This document shows, one piece after another, positions 1 to 13,400 of a stretch of DNA of 64,000 nt; the stretch's first letter is position 1, and the number at the start of each line of letters is the position of its first letter. The notes below the pieces were generated by a model that saw only the letters and a program-made list of their open reading frames with translations, was not told the origin of the DNA and searched no databases. The stretch comes from Bugula neritina (lineage: Eukaryota > Bryozoa > Gymnolaemata > Cheilostomatida > Bugulidae). The translations under genes and the position numbers were made by a program. The stretch is taken from contig OZ037766.1 in NCBI GenBank assembly GCA_964035545.1, positions 6,549,722-6,613,721 on the forward strand, read 5' to 3'.

Positions 1-19
1 TGTTGTGGTGCACTTGCAG

Positions 20-95
20 GTACTTGTCATTTCTCACCATGACTCTGACAGCTGCAGGTTACAGCATAGTCTTGTTGTTTAGTTTCTTATTTGCT
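20..95 (+). CDS. Possible further upstream exon of the prominin gene
   Basis: After a TGCAG acceptor at 19 there is a short open frame encoding a hydrophobic run (around SIVLLFSFLFA) that ends at a GTAAGC donor at 96. It would suit the start of the membrane segment continued by the next exon. Its phase (0) does not match the following exon at 602, which needs a partial codon at its 5' end. Either one border is wrong or this is not coding. Confidence 0.3.
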
Positions 96-601
96 GTAAG
101 CGGCGTCCGATATAGCGAGTTTCCGTGCTACAGAAGATCTTACTTGTCCACTTACAGTGCCAATGTCATGTCTATGTAGGTGTGATTTTTTCTCTTAATG
201 CTGAATTATTCTGCAATTTTTAGCTCGTTTATTACAATTACTTACTTGTTTTAATTACTGTGTTGCTTTGAATATAGTTCTAGAAAATACTAATCAAGTT
301 CTAGGTAAATAGTATTTTTAACTATGTTGCGGCTCTTTTTATTGTGTAGCAACATATCTGCTACAAAACCTATCATTGCAAACAAAATTATCTACATTTG
401 ATAGAGGATGTATATACATTGTGTAATATTTTAGGGGACAAATTATTGTGCTAGCTTCTGTGAAAAAGCCTTTTTAATTTAAACCTCAATTTGTGATTTG
501 CAAAATATGCTTTCATGTTGTTGTATTTTGTTATGATAAAATTATTTGTTGTTTAAATTATGTAGTCTAGACTGTTAGCTGTTTTCACATATCTTAACAG
601 A

Positions 602-3600
602 GCCAATAACCTGGTGATATTCCTAGTGCTGCCACTAGCCGTGTGCACTGCGGCAGCCCTCATAGGTGGAACAATGGCCACAGTGCTTGCTGATGCTGTG
701 AAGACGTATACTATATTTGACTACTGGGTAGATCTGATTCCTTCTATCAACCATATATTCACAGTTGATGATTTCATACTTCATATTCCTAGCTACAAGA
801 CTCTAGTACAGTGAGTATTACTAGTTACTCTAGTACAGTGAGTGTTACTAGTTACTCTAGTACACTGAGTATACTAGTTACTCTAGTGCAGTGAGTATAC
901 TACTCTAGTACGGTGAGTATTACTACTCTAGTACAGTGAATATACTACTCTAGTACGGTGAGTATTACTACTCTAGTACAGTGAATATACTAGTTACTCT
1001 AGTACAGTGAGTATACTAGTTACTCTAGTACATTGAGTATTACTTTGACTAACAGGCTAGTTGAGTAGAACTAAAGTTTTTCACATTTGAGGTAGCCGTA
1101 AGCATAATAAACATAGTCTTTATACAATTATTGTAGGCGCTGTGCTGCGAATAATCCAGGATTACTCAGCGTGATTAATGCCACTCTACCCAACATAACT
1201 ATCTCTTTGACGCAGGTAACATCAGTATATTGGAGTTGTCCTCTATAGCATGTCTGTATCACTATTATTACCTGCTGCAATGTTGACAACCGTTATGTTG
1301 CAGCTGATACCAACTAAATCCAACATTCTTTCAGACACCAGATTTGCTCTAACACAAGTATCAACAGATGTGTTCAAAGACTTGACGAACAACATCACTG
1401 AGTTTACTGATCTAAACATTTATCCGAATATATCTCAACAGGTGGGTTTGTGTAGCCTTTTAGCAGGTTGTCTGTCAACAAATGGCCTGTCAACAGGTAT
1501 ATTTGTGTAGTCTCACTATAATGTTAGTTTGATGACCTCCATTTAACAACATGGCTAAAGCCCTGGCCACACCATCGTGAGAATGACACGAAACTCGTGT
1601 GACGATTTTCGTGAGCTATCTTTTCGTATTGACCAGCCACATGATCGTTTAAACGAAAAGTCATTATGCCGAGATTAGTACCGCAAGTTTATATAAGTTA
1701 TAAAGGAAAAATTTTGCCATTTTTGTTATTTTCTTGGTATTTTATGTGTACATTTTTTTAGTTTTGTTTATTGGTAAAGTTTTTAAAAACATTTTTATGC
1801 ATATAAAATTGAAAAAAAATTTAAAACTCACTCATGCACGTAAATACAAAGCTATAAAGTTTAAGCTTCGCTGTGATTACCATGTGAATATGAATTGAAT
1901 AATGCTTGCAATAGCTATTTTACGCAAAATACTTTACAGTTGCTATAAATGTAAGACTAGTAAATTGGATGCAAATAGGCACAGTAATACTACTTAATTT
2001 ATGCTATTTTTGAAATTTGTAGTAATTATTTGGCGTGCATAATATATATATATATATATATATATTATGCACGCCAAATATATATACGTATATATATACA
2101 CATATACACATATATATATACACATTTAATATATACCACTTTGATGGCAACAAGTCATTTTTATTAGTCCGTGAATGAGTCTTGCACGAGATACAAGCAG
2201 CAGAACATTGCCAAATAGAGAAACTTAGTAGAAATGAAATAATCACTGTTGCTAAAATTCTATTGACCAATCAAATGGTACTTATCGTGGATTGTGATTT
2301 TTCGTCTATCGTCATCGTTGTGCACACCCAACGATGACGATTTCGTTTGATTTCCCTCAAATTTTCTCGTACGAAAGTTTTTTCGTGTCAAATAGACGAT
2401 TTCGTGTGATTCTCACGATCGTGTGGCCAGGGCTTAAATAGGTTTTAATCTTACTTTTACTTTTTTAAATAAATTATAAAATGCTTTTCAATGATTTATT
2501 TTTACTGAAATTGTATAAACTGAATAGAATACTATATTGAAGTGTATATATTCACACATACTAATACATGGTACTCCTATAGATGTACGTTTTTCTGCAT
2601 CCAGGAGTTATTTTCCAAATCCTGGAGTCCTAAATTTATATATTTCCCAGCCCTGCTTTTTGTATTGCAGACATTTTTTGTTATAAAACTTACTTAAACT
2701 TTTTTTTCAATATATCATGTTGAATAACTAATTTTTTCATCTACATTAAGTGAAATTCACAGCCAATTGTATTTTGAAATTTTAAAAAGATTTCTGTAAA
2801 ACCATTTTTATATTATTTTCAGATAATAATAAGGCAACGTTGTTTTATTGCTTATCATTTTATATATAGAGTTGAAAATGTTGAGTTTATTTCAGCTGGT
2901 AGATCTCCAGGCATCTTCATCCACTGGAATATTTGCTCAAAGCAGCAGTTACTATGGAAACGTAGCCCAATATTACAACTCGCAGGCACAAAACCTCTCT
3001 AATGCTGATATAAAAAATAACCTGCTGTCACTATCCCGGGACTACCAGACTAATAGTGAGACTCTTAGCAGGTTAGAGATGAAACAAGAGCAGCTCAATC
3101 TTCAAAGCAAATTAATTGCTGCTGAAACAGCGAAAATGATTCAGCTTTTTCAAGCTTGCAGAGTTCAGTTGCAAGGCGTATTACAGGCTATTGAAAAGTT
3201 CAACACTGATTTAATGACTTATGTCAACTCTTCTGATGTCACACAAGTGGTGGATGCCGCACACGATAGGTTCTTGTTTATTTGTAACACGTTCTTGGAG
3301 AGGTCGTTGGCTGTGTTCAGAAATAACATGGGAAGATGCGGCCATTTTGCTTACATAAACGACATCTTTAATCAAGTCTTTCAAACATTGGCTGATAGGT
3401 TAGTCTGAACAACTTTTTATTTCGGGTTGGTAACTGTAGATAATGCATTATTATGTAAAAATACACAAATGGATTATAATTTAACATACATGAAGTTATG
3501 TAATATTTTTAGATATGCAAATATAATGTGGGTAATACTACTGGTGTTGCTGTTATCACTGAGTGCTGCTTCAATAGCCAATGTGCTGATTTATAAGTAC

Positions 3601-5976
3601 TTTGGAACTTATATTGGCATAGAATTGCTGCCAGATGATGAGTTACTGAGACGCAAGTCTGCTGCGTACGTCTCACATTATTACATAACTATTAGTTCTA
3701 AGATGTATTATAGCATTGCTGCTGTACAAGCTTTCAGAGAGCAAGCTTTCAGTCAAATAGCTAATATTTTTGGCATATACTGATTCCAATCTCTCTGCAC
3801 TAATCAACCATCTACCAAGTATTGTACAAAAACAGCTTATTTTCATAATCCTATAGTTTTAAGATGTGAAATATATAAGATATGCTCAGGGAAGCCCTAT
3901 TAGGTACACAAGAACTTATCAGTGACTTACAACTAATGAGAAAAACAATTTTAAAAGCCAAAAATCATCTGCCTAAAGTTTTTTCCGGTAGCTCCATAAG
4001 TGAACTTAGTATAGCTGCAAAGCTTCCTGTAGTTGACTCATATGTAAGTTAGAGTTGTCTTATTTTTATCTCTGAAATTTTTCAGATCTTCAGTTGGACT
4101 CAGCACAGTAACCGATGAACCTCCGTCACTCAACTTCAACAAGGATCAGCTGAGAAAAGATGTTGAGAGACTGCTTGTTAGTCGTCTGCAGGGTATAGAT
4201 GTCACGCCTCAGCAGGTGCGTCAAAGAGGGCCTAGCCTCAGCACTTCTAAAGGGAAAGAGCAAGGCAGGCTGTCACTGAAACACACCAAACCTGCTGGCA
4301 CGAGAAGAGCCAGGTCTATGGTTCATTTCAGTGATGAGAAAGATGGAGAGATATACAACAGTGAAACTGATCTGAGGCCTGGTGTGAAGTTGTACTCTCT
4401 TGATGATCTTTCGTTAATTGATGTTTCTCTAAAATGTAAGGTCATCACTTGTGCTGTAATGGAGTATGTTTTGGCAATACTTTGTAAGATGTAGACGAAA
4501 AATTTTCATAATTATAAATATGTAATGGGTGTTTTGGTTGGCTTAAATATTGGCAAAGTGAGGTGATGGTATAAGTAAATACCTGATTATAATATACTAA
4601 GTGATGTTTATTAAAAGGACAGAGATGTAAGACTATGAGCTTGCTTCTTGAAAACCAGAAAAATGCAGTGAACATATCTTCTTATATTTTGGTCTAACTT
4701 GTTCTTAAAATGTGAAATAATGTTTGGAATACAATATATTATGACATGTGGCATGATTCAGTACACGTGGTATAATATATGGTGAGTGAAATGATCCAAT
4801 ACCATGTGATATAACAGCCTATAATATAATTATATAAAGTTATGTATCATATGTATTATATAATAGTCTGCATACAAATTTGTGTTGCAGTAAGTGAAGC
4901 TAGCACTCCTTTAGTCTATCCATCAGATGAACAATTTATACAGAATACTTCTGCCCAGAGTATTGTCAGACACAAGGCCAGTAGCAGCAGAACCCACGGT
5001 TTAGAATATAAAGGAAGTGATAATCTCTCAACCTCTGGCAATAAAGCACCTGAATCTTTATACTATGACCTGAATGGTAGGTTGAAACTTGAATCTATTT
5101 TTCATGTTTTCACTGAGATGGGTGTAGTATGTAACCCTAATATTCGAGTGCTGTGAATGTAAATTAGTTGACCGTTTAGATACCTCATAACTACAGAGAT
5201 ATAGGTGTCGGTTTTAATGAACAGCTCTTGAAAATGATCGACTTTAGAAAAACAGGTTACTGTTTAAGTTTACTACTTGGTGTGTTTGTTTAGGCAACGA
5301 CTTTAGAATAGGTTCTGGCGACCAGAGCTATAACACTGGTTGGCAATGAATCTTGTTTCATACAGTGTTGAGATACATACAAGGGCTATTACTACAGCAC
5401 TTTTCTATGAGTTATCTTCTTTCTTTAGCACTCTGCTGACTTTAGGAAATTAGAGTGTTGATTAACAATACTAGTAATTTCACTAGCTACTCTTTTGTCT
5501 AATATTAACTAAGAATTTTAACAAAGTGTTTTTCAAATATTTTAAAAATGATGTGTGTCGTAAAAATGCAATTCATTGTATATAGTCCTTGGCAATATAT
5601 AAAATGATTTTTAAAGCTCCATATTACACCTATATCTTATAATCATAATAATATAAAATTAGTAAAACTATATATATTGTGCTTTACTCGTAGTTTGTAG
5701 TACTTTTGTATGTTTGGTGAAGTTATAAAGTTGTATTATATTGTAGAAAGTGTGTCAGAAATATTCAAGGACAGTTTTACTTCACTATACTCTCCATTTG
5801 AGGCGGTTAATGGATCCCACTTCTACCCACAAGTCAGTCTTGACAACAAAACCAGTGAAGCAACCGGAAAGACAACTCCGCAAATAGTTTGTATTTTTTA
5901 TAAAATATATATTTCCCGTAAATACAAAGTTTTCTTGAAACAAAAATTGAGTCTAACTATTGAAATTGATTTTTGA
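602..5976 (+). CDS. Prominin (CD133-like) pentaspan membrane glycoprotein, C-terminal part, 5' end outside window
   Basis: Exons read as 602-810, 1137-1215, 1304-1441, 2896-3398, 3513-3665, 4086-4435, 4891-5076 and 5747-5976 (TGA). All have GT/AG borders and phases agree from 602 onward, giving about 615 residues. The order is a hydrophobic segment (around LPLAVCTAAALIGG), a long Cys-poor helical extracellular loop rich in Gln/Leu/Ser with N-glycosylation sequons, a conserved cysteine before the membrane (MGRCGHF), then the last transmembrane helix (MWVILLVLLLSLSAASIAN). This matches the second large loop and fifth membrane helix of prominins, cholesterol-binding proteins of microvilli and other membrane protrusions. 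The cytoplasmic tail is unusually long (about 220 residues, basic and Ser-rich) for a family whose tail is normally about 50-60. The terminal exon could also splice onward at a possible donor near 5919. Family identity is from loop layout and the last helix, without a database search. Confidence 0.72.
801..1045 (+). repeat. Minisatellite that duplicates the exon end and splice donor
   Basis: About ten head-to-tail units of 22-27 bp, each containing CTCTAGTACAGTGAGTATAC or a close variant. The first unit contains the last ten exonic bases of the prominin exon 602-810 plus its GTGAGT donor. The later units are intronic copies, most still carrying a usable GTGAGT. In the exon's reading frame the donor overlaps a TGA, so splicing at a downstream copy would add a stop codon. 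Confidence 0.9.
1559..2434. mobile_element. Non-autonomous DNA transposon (MITE-like), TAA target-site duplication
   Basis: An 876-bp element in a prominin intron. Its ends are imperfect inverted repeats of about 38 bp (left begins AGCCCTGGCCACACCATCGT; the right end read in reverse is AGCCCTGGCCACACGATCGT). Both ends are flanked by TAA, as in 3-bp TWA duplications of the PIF/Harbinger superfamily. Subterminal TCGT-rich motifs occur on both sides. No transposase frame is present; the longest frame inside is a low-complexity shadow. Superfamily assignment rests on the duplication length and is an inference. Confidence 0.75.
2028..2080. repeat. Perfect palindrome around a TA run, inside the 876-bp element
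   Basis: ATTTGGCGTGCATAATATAT continues through a TA run and then mirrors itself exactly to ATATTATGCACGCCAAAT. It can extrude as a hairpin or cruciform with a stem of about 26 bp. Confidence 0.85.
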
Positions 5977-7943
5977 TTGGTCTACTTCAACGCTGAAGTT
6001 TAGCATACTTGAAATTGTATGTTGTTAATTAGTCATGAAGCTAATCTGTAATTGGCTGGTGCTGTAGCCTTATTTTTTTTCATTTTTTCTAATTGCATTT
6101 ACAGCTTTTTATTATAGCATACCATTTAGATTCTTAAGATTTCAGTGTTATATTATTCTGTTTTAGACTAAGCTGCATTCCTTAAGATGATGAAGAACTA
6201 CATTATGTTGAAGGGCAATCAATTATGATTATTATCATTATTATACTATTTTTACATTATATATGGTTAGTTTAGCAATTAAAATGTCATTTTGTGCTGT
6301 ACAAAATTATAAAAAATGACAATAAAAACTCAATCACATGATATAGCAACTGCTGACTTGTTTCAGGCCTCCAGCACTTTTGGCAGCATTTCTATCTACA
6401 CGTTTATATAGTAGTTTTCTTTCACTGGCACAATATTTGGTCAAAACTAATCTGTAATAAAATTGAAGTAAAAGGCATGTTCTAGGTGTTGTATTTTTAA
6501 TTTTAAAATAAAACTAATTATACATTTTAAGCTATAAAGTGCAATGAGGTTGTTTAAGATGACCTTAAGTGCCTAGTATAAATTATTTTTTTGTATTTCT
6601 GCCTATTTCTGGCATCTTACCACTTTAATAGGGTTTAGTTTGAACCATTGGAACTATTTTTATTCTCAGCGTCAGTACCTCTTGCCACTAAAATGGTTCC
6701 AGAATAACTTAAAGCTAAATTTTCTGCAAGTTAACAAATTATAAAAACACAGACCTGGCAGATTTTTGGTCAGAAACTAGATAATTTGAATAATATTTCA
6801 TAATTTTGAAGACACGTGCGCAATAAAAAATACTTCGTGCAATATAGACTGTACTATTTTTAGCCTCTCACGGTTTGAAATGAAGCGTACCTTTAGAAGC
6901 TTACAATTATGACACAATCTTAATATAGTTTTCACTTGTGATGAAATAAAAGGTCTTTCTTGTATAATTTTTAGAGTCTAGATTTTTAACAAATTTAATA
7001 AAGTAGGCACCTATGTAAGAGCATGTATTAAACATACATAATTTGGCATTATCATTAACAAGTTTCAATCCTGTATGGTAAATAGATTTTATAAATCCCT
7101 AAGATAAAATTTAATGTTGGCACTATGCATCATGTATTTAGCACTAATTTGTGCTTATACACAGTGCCTAGCCTTGGAACCTAGATTATTATGCTTAGCA
7201 CTCAGCTTGCACTTTTGAGAAATTGCTAAATATTATTTTATTTATATAACGGAATAAAATTATTTATACAAGATATTGCAATACAATGCAAGCTCGTAAC
7301 CTTTCTATGCAATAAATAGCTTCCATACAATATCACTAATCTACATAAGTGTTATTATGTGGCAATTATGTCATAAAATCTGCAGTAAATATTTAAATCA
7401 TCATAATTTATATTAGATGAATAAAATAATATTTGCAGTTAGCTATTATAATAACGTCATAATACCTGGCAAATAGACATTTACGTCAATTTTTGTTAAT
7501 AAAAATGTTATAAACTATGTAATTTAATGGTAAAACAATAAACATTAATATGCACACATGAATGTAGCAGCACATAGTTCATGTTATCTGAAGTATCCTG
7601 TAAAGCACTTGGTGCTGGTAGACTCACTGTTCAAGGATGGAGTACCTCAGTCTATTTTATAAAGAACGATAATAATTGATAAGCTTGTGGTCAAGCCATA
7701 ATATGAGCTGCATTACACGGTGTATGAAGTATTACTTATAAAGAGTTGGTTTATGTTTGCTACTTTGTGTTGCATCTGGTTAGATTTAAGCAGTTTTAGG
7801 GAATCGTTTCCTACGAAATCTTGACCTGGCACATGGTTATTAGTGATTATGAAGCATTTAAAGATGGCATTAGAGTGAAGAAAGTTGCTGGCTGCCTGCT
7901 ATGTGGAACTATTAACCTTGACTTTTCTCTCTCTGCCTCAGTT
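5977..7943. other. Intergenic region between prominin and the serine protease
   Basis: AT-rich sequence without a frame I can support. An AATAAA at 6321-6326, about 345 bases after the prominin stop, is a plausible polyadenylation signal. The stretch 6400-7900 should contain the protease promoter and 5' UTR, but I see no distinctive element. Confidence 0.5.
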
Positions 7944-10413
7944 ATGCATATCATCAGCTTTTCTTGGTCTATTTTACTTTCTGTGTTTATTATTTGTGGT
8001 GAGTAGAACTATTTATTTATTGAAAGAACAGCATTTAATCTTTATATATTATTTGTATTGCTGTATTAAACTTTGTATACTGTTTGTACTGCTGCATTTA
8101 ACTGTATTTATAACAAAAAATATTACTAGCAGTTAGCAAAATATTATCAAAAAGAGTATTTATATTTCAGTTTAAAAAGAAACAAATTAATGCTTTTCAG
8201 ATATATCTAGTTTTAGCAGTGGATAATTTTGGTACCTATTGCATCATACATCAGTTTGTATGGTAAATTAGTTGCATATACTGATAGCTGGTGCATCATA
8301 ATTTTTCTCTAACGTGTAATTCACAGAGAGGAGTGTATGTGATGACTCAGAAGAGCTCAGCAGCACCACAGAGCAGATTGAGCTGTGTGTGCAAGTAGGA
8401 GCTTACTGCGTAGAGTCGGGATGCCAGCGAGTTCTCCGACATCAGTGGAGCATCCCTCTGTGTCACAACTCGAGAATCTGCTGCGCTTACCCGGAGCCGA
8501 CCACCACGCAAGTGACTGTTCCTTCAGGTCTGTGATATTCAGTGCCCAGCAGTTATGTTGTCTAAATCTCTTGTTACATACAAGATTTAATGCCTCTAAT
8601 TTTTAGCTGAACTGAAAAATGTGCTGTCCTAAAAGTTTTGCTACAGGATTAACTGCTATAACCAACTGCATTTAATAATTAATTATATTACAATATTCTG
8701 ATAACTATTATTATCTTTATACTACACTTCTCTCTAATACCAATTATAAGTTATTGATTTAGTATAAATAAAATTATAACAACAATTAATTATGTATAAG
8801 CAATGCTATTTGTTTTACATTTTTCACATCATTGTAACTATTTTATCAGGTAACGTCGATATATTTATTATTAGTATGATTAGTGACTGTATTAGGAACT
8901 AAACATTGTAATTCATATGAAAATAATATGAATATAAGTATTTTTGTATGCATAGTCGCCAGAGACAGTACTTGTGTATGAATATGCATACAAATATGTA
9001 TTTTTAAAACGGGCTTTTGAAAGTGGCAATTAAAAACATAATTAAAATGGAAAAAATTCACCTGTCTGTGGTTGTATAGCATAAGGTATATCCAGTGTGC
9101 AAAGTCGATGTAGATTATCCTAAATTATGTTAATTGGCAAAGAGATAATCTTACATTTATTAGTGATAAAACTTTTATAATCATATGAAACATGTTGATG
9201 TATTTCAAGCAATGCTAAATGGCTGAATAATCCTCCACTAGGACACTTGCTGTGTCTGTACCAGCAATAGTTTGTCCTCATTAGTTATATTAGTAGATAT
9301 TATTACATTGTAGAAAGGCAATAGTAATAGAGCAACATTACCCCAAATCAGTTATTTTATATACAAAACTATACCCTGAAGAATTGAAACATCTCTCTGT
9401 CTGTATAAATTACTAGATTGTGACTGAATTTCTGTTTTGTAGGAACACTGTCTAATCACATTGAGATGGCTCTGGGACCCACTAACCAGTGTCACCAACG
9501 ACAAGGTGTATGTCAGGCTTGGTACAACGTCGCCTACTCCTGCAATGGTAAGGAGTTTAAAGATTACAGGCTACAGTTAAATGGGTGTAGAAAGTGTTGA
9601 GTCCCTCCTTTTTTGTTATTTACTAAACGTAGCAGTTCGCGGTGGAACAAAAATTTAATGATTAAATAAGTTCTAAGACTTTAAAACATTTCTGGATTAC
9701 AAAATACATAACTTTTAAATAGAATAAAAAAATTCCAATAACTTCTCCAATTTTAACAATAAACTATAAGACATTGTATTGTGTTATATTATAGCTTACT
9801 GATTTATATTATATGTTGCAATACTTTCTACATACTTTATTACAGCACTGAGCTATTATACATCATGTCATACTAATTAATACTGCATTGAACCATTGAA
9901 CTATATTGTAGTATCAGACAATTTATTGTCTTGTTGTCTAATTACTATGTATACATCATAACTCTTGCCAAGTGCCAAAGCATCATTTGTATGACGTATT
10001 GCATGCCTCCTACTTCAAGGCACAGCTGAAAGGTTGGCTTGCCAAAACGTGTGGCAAAGTTGCTGCGTGCCATCAAGTAATGTAGAAGAAATAACAACTG
10101 CAGCCCCACCCGCATCAACCCAGGCAGTGCAGCTGACCTCAGGTAAGGAAGTGTGCCAATTTGTCCACTCGAACCATGTTATGATGATAAATTACTTTAT
10201 AATGGTATGACTTCATAAGTGCTCCAGTTGTTTTACTCAGAAACAAGACATGTTAAAGCGCTGGTGTTTGTATGTCAGCTTTATTTGTTATTCTGCACTT
10301 TGCACATTGACACAATTATGTTTATCTACTTTTTATGACTTAGGAATAACAATATTAATCATTAATTACTTGTTGTTTAATTGTCAAAACTCACAAACAT
10401 GGCAGAGACTGTA

Positions 10414-10451
<38 letters not shown>

Positions 10452-13400
10452 TTTCAAACGATTGGAAGTTTTCCAAAAATCAATGTTAGTGGTAACATTG
10501 GTTAACTTGATATATGTTTGATAGTGAATTTTGTTAGCTAGCAAGACAATATGCATCAATTAGAAACATCAGTTTTTCCATCCAATGGACACGCACTTAT
10601 TACAAAAGCAGTTCAAAAATTATCCAATACATTTTTTTCTAAAATAAAAAGATATTTTCAACAATTTTTATTAAACTGTTATTTACAAAATTGTATGATA
10701 ATAATATGTATTTGCATGAAATTATTCCTAACACATCAACTTCAATGCAGTCAGAGTTCAGATAAATAATATAGCAGTATTTTAATTAGGTCAATGTGGA
10801 CATCAAATACGAGCACCGAGGCAGAAAAGGATTGTGGGAGGAAGTCTATCATTGCCAGGCACGTGGCCGTGGCATGTGGGGATAAGCTCAGCGCTAGGGT
10901 ACATACACTGCGCTGGAACAATCATTAACAGTACCTGGATAATAACAGCTGCTCACTGCTTCAAGAGGTAGTGTGATCAAACTTTTCTTATTCGGTGATG
11001 CGGAAAAATACTAACAAGTTTTCTAAATTCTTTAATAAATTGAGCTGTTGAGAATTCAAAATAGAATCTACAAGAATGCTTTGATTACTGCCGTTTAAAG
11101 TTAAAAAATACAGACTGGTCATATAGTCTAATGTAAATCAAGTGAAAGTAATGGTGCTTATAAGAATTTAAAAGCATTTTGGTGGTTAAGAAACTTTATA
11201 TTCAATATTTAATTTTTAAGTTTTCTTATAAATTTATAGAAGGGCTGCCAAAGCATATATTATTTCATTGACCATTTATTAGAATTTACTCTCTTGACAC
11301 CTTTCATTAACAAATTGATTTATAACGGCTTTAATAGGCGGTTTTTATCAACAAGAAAGACACCGAATTATGATAAACTGACAGTATTAATAAAATTAAC
11401 TCTATCCTGTTGAATTAATATTGCCTAGGTGTTTCTAACATGGTAACTAGCAGGTAAAATATGCACTAAACTTTGCAACAGTTACTTTCTACCTGCAACT
11501 AGTATTAATGTAGCTGTTTTAAATGCATCACCTTTTCTGCTACATGCTACTCTACCAGTCTGATTGTTGTTACTATGTAGTTTGGCACTTCATTGCACTT
11601 GGTATGTATTTTTTATAGAATTCGAGATCACTCCCTTTACAGGATTGTAACTGAGACACAAAATAGGTCAAATCAGCAATCATACTCTATCAAAAGAGTC
11701 ATCAAGGTAATTATGGTTTCACCCTTTAAATCTAACTGGTTTTTTTATTTCATTGCATGCATCATTGTAATTTATTTAAGCTCATCAGCTATAACATGTT
11801 CTTTATTTCAAAATATAAAACATGTATCTTTAATTTTAATTTCATTAATCTCTAATTTAATTTGAAATTTAGCAGCTTATATAAGTATCTGTTTAATTTA
11901 ATTTTTTATTGCTTTATACATGTTTGAAATTTTAACAAAGATTAAACAGTGAAGGTTAATCTACCACTAATTGTTATTTACAGCTACTAACTACTAGTCA
12001 CTGTACATCATTTACAGATTAGTAGAGAGTAGGAACATCACATAGCATGCATTGTAGAGGCTCGACGAGTTTAGTTGTGAAACTATAAAGTGACAATAAA
12101 CTACTATCAAATTAGCAAATTCTTATCGCAAAATCTAAAAACCAATATGAACAAAATATTAAGTAATAATTTTACGCTTTGAAGACATCTTGTGCAGTTA
12201 AACAATTGGGGAAAAATTCTAGTAACTTTGGCATTAGGTATTCAAAGTGTTGAGTGTGTAACTGAATTTTTCTACGCTTATATAGCAAACTAACGAAATC
12301 CAATAAAAAGTGGAATTTAAAGTATTCATATATGAATATAATAGGATAACACTTGTAAGCATAGTTCTCAAATAATGGTTAGTGACTTATTTTGCTATGT
12401 TATGTTGCAGCATTCTTTATTCGAGGAACATAATCACGCAGGATCTGGCCATGTTCACAAGTACGACATAGCATTAGTACAGCTGAATGAAGCAATCGAA
12501 TACACCAACAATGTGCAGCCAGCATGCTTGCCTTCACTTTCTGATACTTTTGAAGGTAAAACGTGTTGGCTCACAGGCTGGGGTTCTACAAGGTTCAACA
12601 GCACAGGTAAAATAATTATTTAATCAGCAATTGATGTAATAAACTGCTTATTATAACACTTTCATCTGCTGCCCATCCATCAGTTGCTGCTAAATCTAAT
12701 TAGATTTTAAGTCTCAATTGAATAGCCTTTTTAAGTTGTTTTTATACATAATTTCCTTTCAGATAAATAGACTTTCTCCCTCACCCCTTCTACTGCTAAG
12801 GACACGATATGTTGGCACATCATGTCATTACAAGCTTCTATTAATAACTGATAAAAAAATCCTTGTTATTATCAAAAGTAAAATATTGTAAAGTTTGCCA
12901 ATACAGTACATTTCGAAAAAATCTGCGTAGGCATACTACAATAGACAATACTTTATTCGTATATTGCTGTTACTTGGTGTAAAAAATTGAATATTTTCAA
13001 TTTGTGTGCTCTAGTAGCACGAAGAAGAAACGTGACTCTTGCAAAGCATGCAGCTGCTACCAAAATTGGTTGCTTAATTCCCAGGGTAGTCAAGTATAAC
13101 AGCAGCGATAAGGATAACCTCCTCGAGTTGAAGGGTTTATTCGGTTCATTTACAGAATATTGTATTCAATTGCATCTTATAGATATCTGAATGTTTGTCT
13201 TCAGACAATTACATTTATTACTATGTTCCTTATAACACTTCATTATGTAACAAGATAAGAACTAAAACAACTATAAATATAAATATTAATGGGTTTTTTC
13301 TTATCTAATGCTTTATTAATGGCACAATGTTGATAAACTTATCAATTTAAATGCAGTGTAAGTAGTTAATAAATAACTCATAGTTGAAACAATGTCAAGT

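Noticed and set aside
2004-2270. 88-codon - strand frame inside the 876-bp element as a transposase
   Set aside because: Half is TA-repeat translation and there are no catalytic motifs.
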